Shown one piece after another: positions 21,552-23,650 of a DNA stretch of 23,650 nucleotides (its first letter is position 1; every line of letters begins with the position of its first letter). The DNA comes from Alphaproteobacteria bacterium HGW-Alphaproteobacteria-13 (GTDB lineage: Bacteria; Pseudomonadota; Alphaproteobacteria; Sphingomonadales; Sphingomonadaceae): the NCBI GenBank assembly GCA_002842935.1, contig PHEM01000043.1, forward strand, positions 1-23,650, written 5' to 3'. The translations under genes were made by a program, and so were the position numbers. The notes beneath the pieces are model-generated. The model was not told the origin of the DNA and searched no databases. It saw only the letters and a list, made by a program, of their open reading frames with translations.

Positions 21552-23492
21552 ATGCGATCGTTCATGAAACTGGCCCTGCTGCCGTTCGTCTTGCTGCTGG
21601 GTGCCGGAGCGTTAACGCCCGGCTCCGCCGCACCGCCGCAAGGCGCAGAGCCGGACACGGACGGCGGCGCGGCGCTGACAAAGACCGATATCGACGCCTG
21701 GCTCGACGGCTATATGCCCTATGCGCTCGCGCGCGGCGATCTGGTGGGGGCCGTGGTCGTCGTGGTCAAGGACGGACAGGTGCTGACGCAGCGCGGCTTC
21801 GGCCATGCCGACCTGGCCCGGCGAACGCCGGTCGATCCCGACCGGACGCTGTTCCGTCCCGGTTCGGTGTCGAAGCTGTTCACCTGGACCGCCGTGATGC
21901 AGGAGGTGGAGGCGGGCCGGATCGATCTTGACAAGGACGTCAACGCCTATCTGGATTTCCGGATTCCGCCCTTTCAGGGCAAGCCCGTCACGATGCGCCA
22001 GTTGATGACGCACACCGCCGGGTTCGAGGAACATGGCAAGCGGACCATGTTCGAAGACCCGAAATTCGCGATCTCGCTGGGCGATTATGTGAAGGTTCTG
22101 CCAAGGCGCATCTATGCGCCGGGGACGACGCCCTCCTATTCCAACTATGGCACGGCGCTGGCGGGCTATATCGTCGAGCGTACGGCGAGGATGCCCTTCG
22201 ACGATTATGTCGAACAGCGGATTTTCCGGCCGCTCGGCATGACGCGCTCGACCTTTCGTCAGCCGCTGCCTTCGGCTCTCGCGCCGTGGATGGCGACGGG
22301 CTATCGCAAGGGTTCGGCCGGACCCTCGAAATTCGAATTCGTCGGTCCGGGACCGGCGGGCGCGCTTTCCTCGACCGGCGCCGACATGGCGAAGTTCATG
22401 ATCGCGCATCTGAACCGGGGCGCGGGGCTGATGACGCCGGAAACCGCGCGGCTGATGCACGACACGCCGCTCACCGTCCTGCCGCCGCTCAACCGGATGG
22501 AACTGGGCTTTTTCGAAACCAATATCAACGGCCGCCAGGTGATCGGGCATCTGGGCGACACCCAGCTTTTCCACACCGCGCTTCACCTGTTCATGAACGA
22601 GAATGTCGGTCTTTACATGTCGTTCAACGCGACGGGCGAGCAGGCGTCGGTGGGTTCGGTGCGCCGTGCGCTTTTCGAAGGATTCGCCGATCGTTACCTT
22701 CCCGGTCCCGAAATGCCCGCCACGCGCGTCGATGCCGCGACGGCGGCGCTTCATGCCAGGATGCTGGCCGGGAACTGGCGCCACAGCCGCCGCGCCGAAT
22801 CGAATTTCTATGCACTGGCCTCGCTGATCGGTCAGGTGCCGGTCAGCGTCGACGCAAAGGGCGCGCTGGTCGTTCCGGCGGCGCGCGACCTGAACGGCGT
22901 GCCCGCGAAATGGGTCGAGACCGCGCCTTTCGTCTGGCATAACGCCAATGGCCACGGGCGGCTTGCCGCGCGGGTGGTCGATGGCAAGGCGGTGCGCTGG
23001 AGCATCGACGGCCTGTCGCCCTTCATGGTGTTCGACCGCGTGCCCGCCGCGCAATCGGCGGCTTGGATCAGGCCGTCGCTCTATGCCGGTCTTGTCGTCC
23101 TGCTGCTGACCTTCCTCCATTGGCCGGTTTCCGCGCTGATCCGCCGCCGTTACCGGGCGCCACTGACGTTGCAGCCGCGCGCGCTGCGGGCCTATCGCGG
23201 CGTTCGCGTCGCGGCGGGGCTGGTGGTCGCGCTCGCGAGTGCATGGACGGTCAGTCTGATGACGCTCAAGGCGCTGCCTTCCTTCGATCCGTGGCTGTGG
23301 CTGCTCCAGATCGCTGGCTGGATCATCTTCGTCGGCGGTGTGCTGATGGCGATATGGAATCTCCGCATCGTCCGTCAGGACCGGCGCGGCTGGTTCCGCA
23401 CGCTGTGGGCGGCGCTCGTCCTGCTGGCGATGCTGCTGATGCTCTATACCGCCTGGACCTTTGGCCTGATCGCGATGACGGTGAATTACTGA
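21552..23492 (+). CDS. Beta-lactamase-fold serine hydrolase (S12 type) with C-terminal membrane domain, paralog 2
   Basis: A 646-residue protein with the same architecture as the gene at 14711-16675: export signal (cleavage near GSA-AP, residue 26), S12 domain with SVSK (Ser105, Lys108) and YSN (Tyr196, Asn198), an HLG triplet as third motif, a beta-rich middle region (KWVETAPFVWHNANG, against KWVEIAPFVWRDAGG in the paralog), then four transmembrane helices. Long stretches are nearly identical between the two (NAYLDFRIP, MTHTAGF, RIYAPGTTP, SNYGTALAGYIVER, PFDDYVEQRIF), so they arose by duplication. They differ most in the loop after MTHTAGF and at the C-terminus, which may reflect different substrates. 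A GGGGGAGAGGG ribosome-binding site precedes the ATG. It is the last gene of the operon, ending 10 bp before a strong terminator. A D-peptidase or peptidase/esterase role is inferred from context. Confidence 0.9.
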   Translation: MRSFMKLALLPFVLLLGAGALTPGSAAPPQGAEPDTDGGAALTKTDIDAWLDGYMPYALARGDLVGAVVVVVKDGQVLTQRGFGHADLARRTPVDPDRTLFRPGSVSKLFTWTAVMQEVEAGRIDLDKDVNAYLDFRIPPFQGKPVTMRQLMTHTAGFEEHGKRTMFEDPKFAISLGDYVKVLPRRIYAPGTTPSYSNYGTALAGYIVERTARMPFDDYVEQRIFRPLGMTRSTFRQPLPSALAPWMATGYRKGSAGPSKFEFVGPGPAGALSSTGADMAKFMIAHLNRGAGLMTPETARLMHDTPLTVLPPLNRMELGFFETNINGRQVIGHLGDTQLFHTALHLFMNENVGLYMSFNATGEQASVGSVRRALFEGFADRYLPGPEMPATRVDAATAALHARMLAGNWRHSRRAESNFYALASLIGQVPVSVDAKGALVVPAARDLNGVPAKWVETAPFVWHNANGHGRLAARVVDGKAVRWSIDGLSPFMVFDRVPAAQSAAWIRPSLYAGLVVLLLTFLHWPVSALIRRRYRAPLTLQPRALRAYRGVRVAAGLVVALASAWTVSLMTLKALPSFDPWLWLLQIAGWIIFVGGVLMAIWNLRIVRQDRRGWFRTLWAALVLLAMLLMLYTAWTFGLIAMTVNY

Positions 23493-23502
23493 CGGCGAAA
23501 AG

Positions 23503-23530
23503 AAAGGCGGCGGGTCGCCCCGCCGCCTTT
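23503..23530. terminator. Bidirectional Rho-independent terminator
   Basis: A perfect 12-bp stem (AAAGGCGGCGGG with CCCGCCGCCTTT) closes a four-base TCGC loop. The A and T ends of the stem let it work for both strands. It sits between the convergent stops of the serine hydrolase (23492) and the TonB-dependent receptor (23563), so it ends both transcripts. Confidence 0.85.
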
Positions 23531-23562
23531 CGATCATCCGCCGATGCGGCTTGGTGTCGTCG

Positions 23563-23650
23563 TCAGAAGTTCAGCCTCACGCCGCCTGAAACATAGCGGC
23601 CGATCACGTCGTAATTCGGCGTGATATAGGGGGTCAGCGGCGGGTCGCGG
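23563..23650 (-). CDS. TonB-dependent receptor, C-terminal end only (partial)
   Basis: Reading the minus strand from the window edge gives 28 complete residues ending PNYDVIGRYVSGGVRLNF followed by TGA (23565-23563). The motif D-V-I-G-R-Y, then a short strand ending in phenylalanine, is the usual final beta-strand of sphingomonad TonB-dependent receptors; the receptor at 3518-6157 ends in the same way (NAIGRYAAMSLRTSF). The body of the gene lies beyond the right edge. It would be a convenient outer-membrane importer for the peptide-degradation operon that converges on it. Confidence 0.75.
   Translation of the reverse strand, partial: RDPPLTPYITPNYDVIGRYVSGGVRLNF

Noticed and set aside
21612..23537. 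A 641-codon minus-strand open frame over the second serine hydrolase
   Set aside because: Shadow of a well-supported plus-strand gene; its sequence has no recognisable family and it runs through the terminator.
1..23650. CRISPR arrays, rRNA, complete tRNA genes, riboswitches
   Set aside because: No regularly spaced repeats with spacers, no complete cloverleaf and no recognised aptamer pattern were seen by eye; a covariance-model scan would be decisive.

Overview
The window looks like a chromosomal segment of a sphingomonad (Sphingomonadaceae, Alphaproteobacteria). The genes are GC-rich. TonB-dependent receptors sit next to catabolic hydrolases, and the protein families present (AraC regulator with Arabinose_bd domain, tannase/feruloyl esterase, spinster-like MFS, DUF1611, S12-type serine hydrolases with membrane tails) are commonly found together in that family. 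The genus is an inference from gene content only.

Layout. (1) 1-2216 looks like accessory DNA. An IS21-type terminal repeat pair lies at 38-98. A hipBA toxin-antitoxin operon (minus strand, 1887-300) follows, controlled by three palindromic operators spaced exactly 27 bp apart over its promoter. A sequence resembling the 3' end of a tRNA (2192-2216) could be an attachment-site scar. (2) 2287-11182 is a substrate-uptake and ester-degradation locus. An AraC regulator (minus) is divergent from a TonB-dependent receptor, an acetoacetyl-CoA-synthetase-type ligase, an MFS transporter broken by a frameshifting deletion, and a secreted tannase/feruloyl-esterase-family hydrolase. A pair of direct repeats 21 bp apart in the divergent promoter is a good candidate AraC operator. 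(3) 11192-23650 is a peptide / N-acyl amino acid catabolic locus. It holds an M28 metallopeptidase with a membrane tail (minus, frameshifted), an XRE-cupin regulator, a beta-lactamase-fold serine hydrolase, and then a tightly packed operon: DUF1611 (DgcN-like), alpha/beta hydrolase, D-aminoacylase (internally deleted), dipeptidase-type amidohydrolase, and a second paralogous serine hydrolase. A perfect 12-bp-stem terminator separates this operon from the 3' end of another TonB-dependent receptor that enters from the right on the minus strand.

Two points stand out. First, a 35-bp sequence (25/35 identical without gaps) occurs both in the M28/XRE divergent promoter and immediately upstream of the DUF1611 operon. 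This suggests a local regulon of the XRE-cupin protein. Second, three genes (MFS, M28 peptidase, D-aminoacylase) each carry an internal out-of-frame deletion while their neighbours are intact, so the locus appears to be decaying, unless the deletions are assembly artefacts. Nothing in the window is clearly a wholly new system. The best candidate for under-described biology is the XRE-cupin-controlled D-amino-acid/peptide module.
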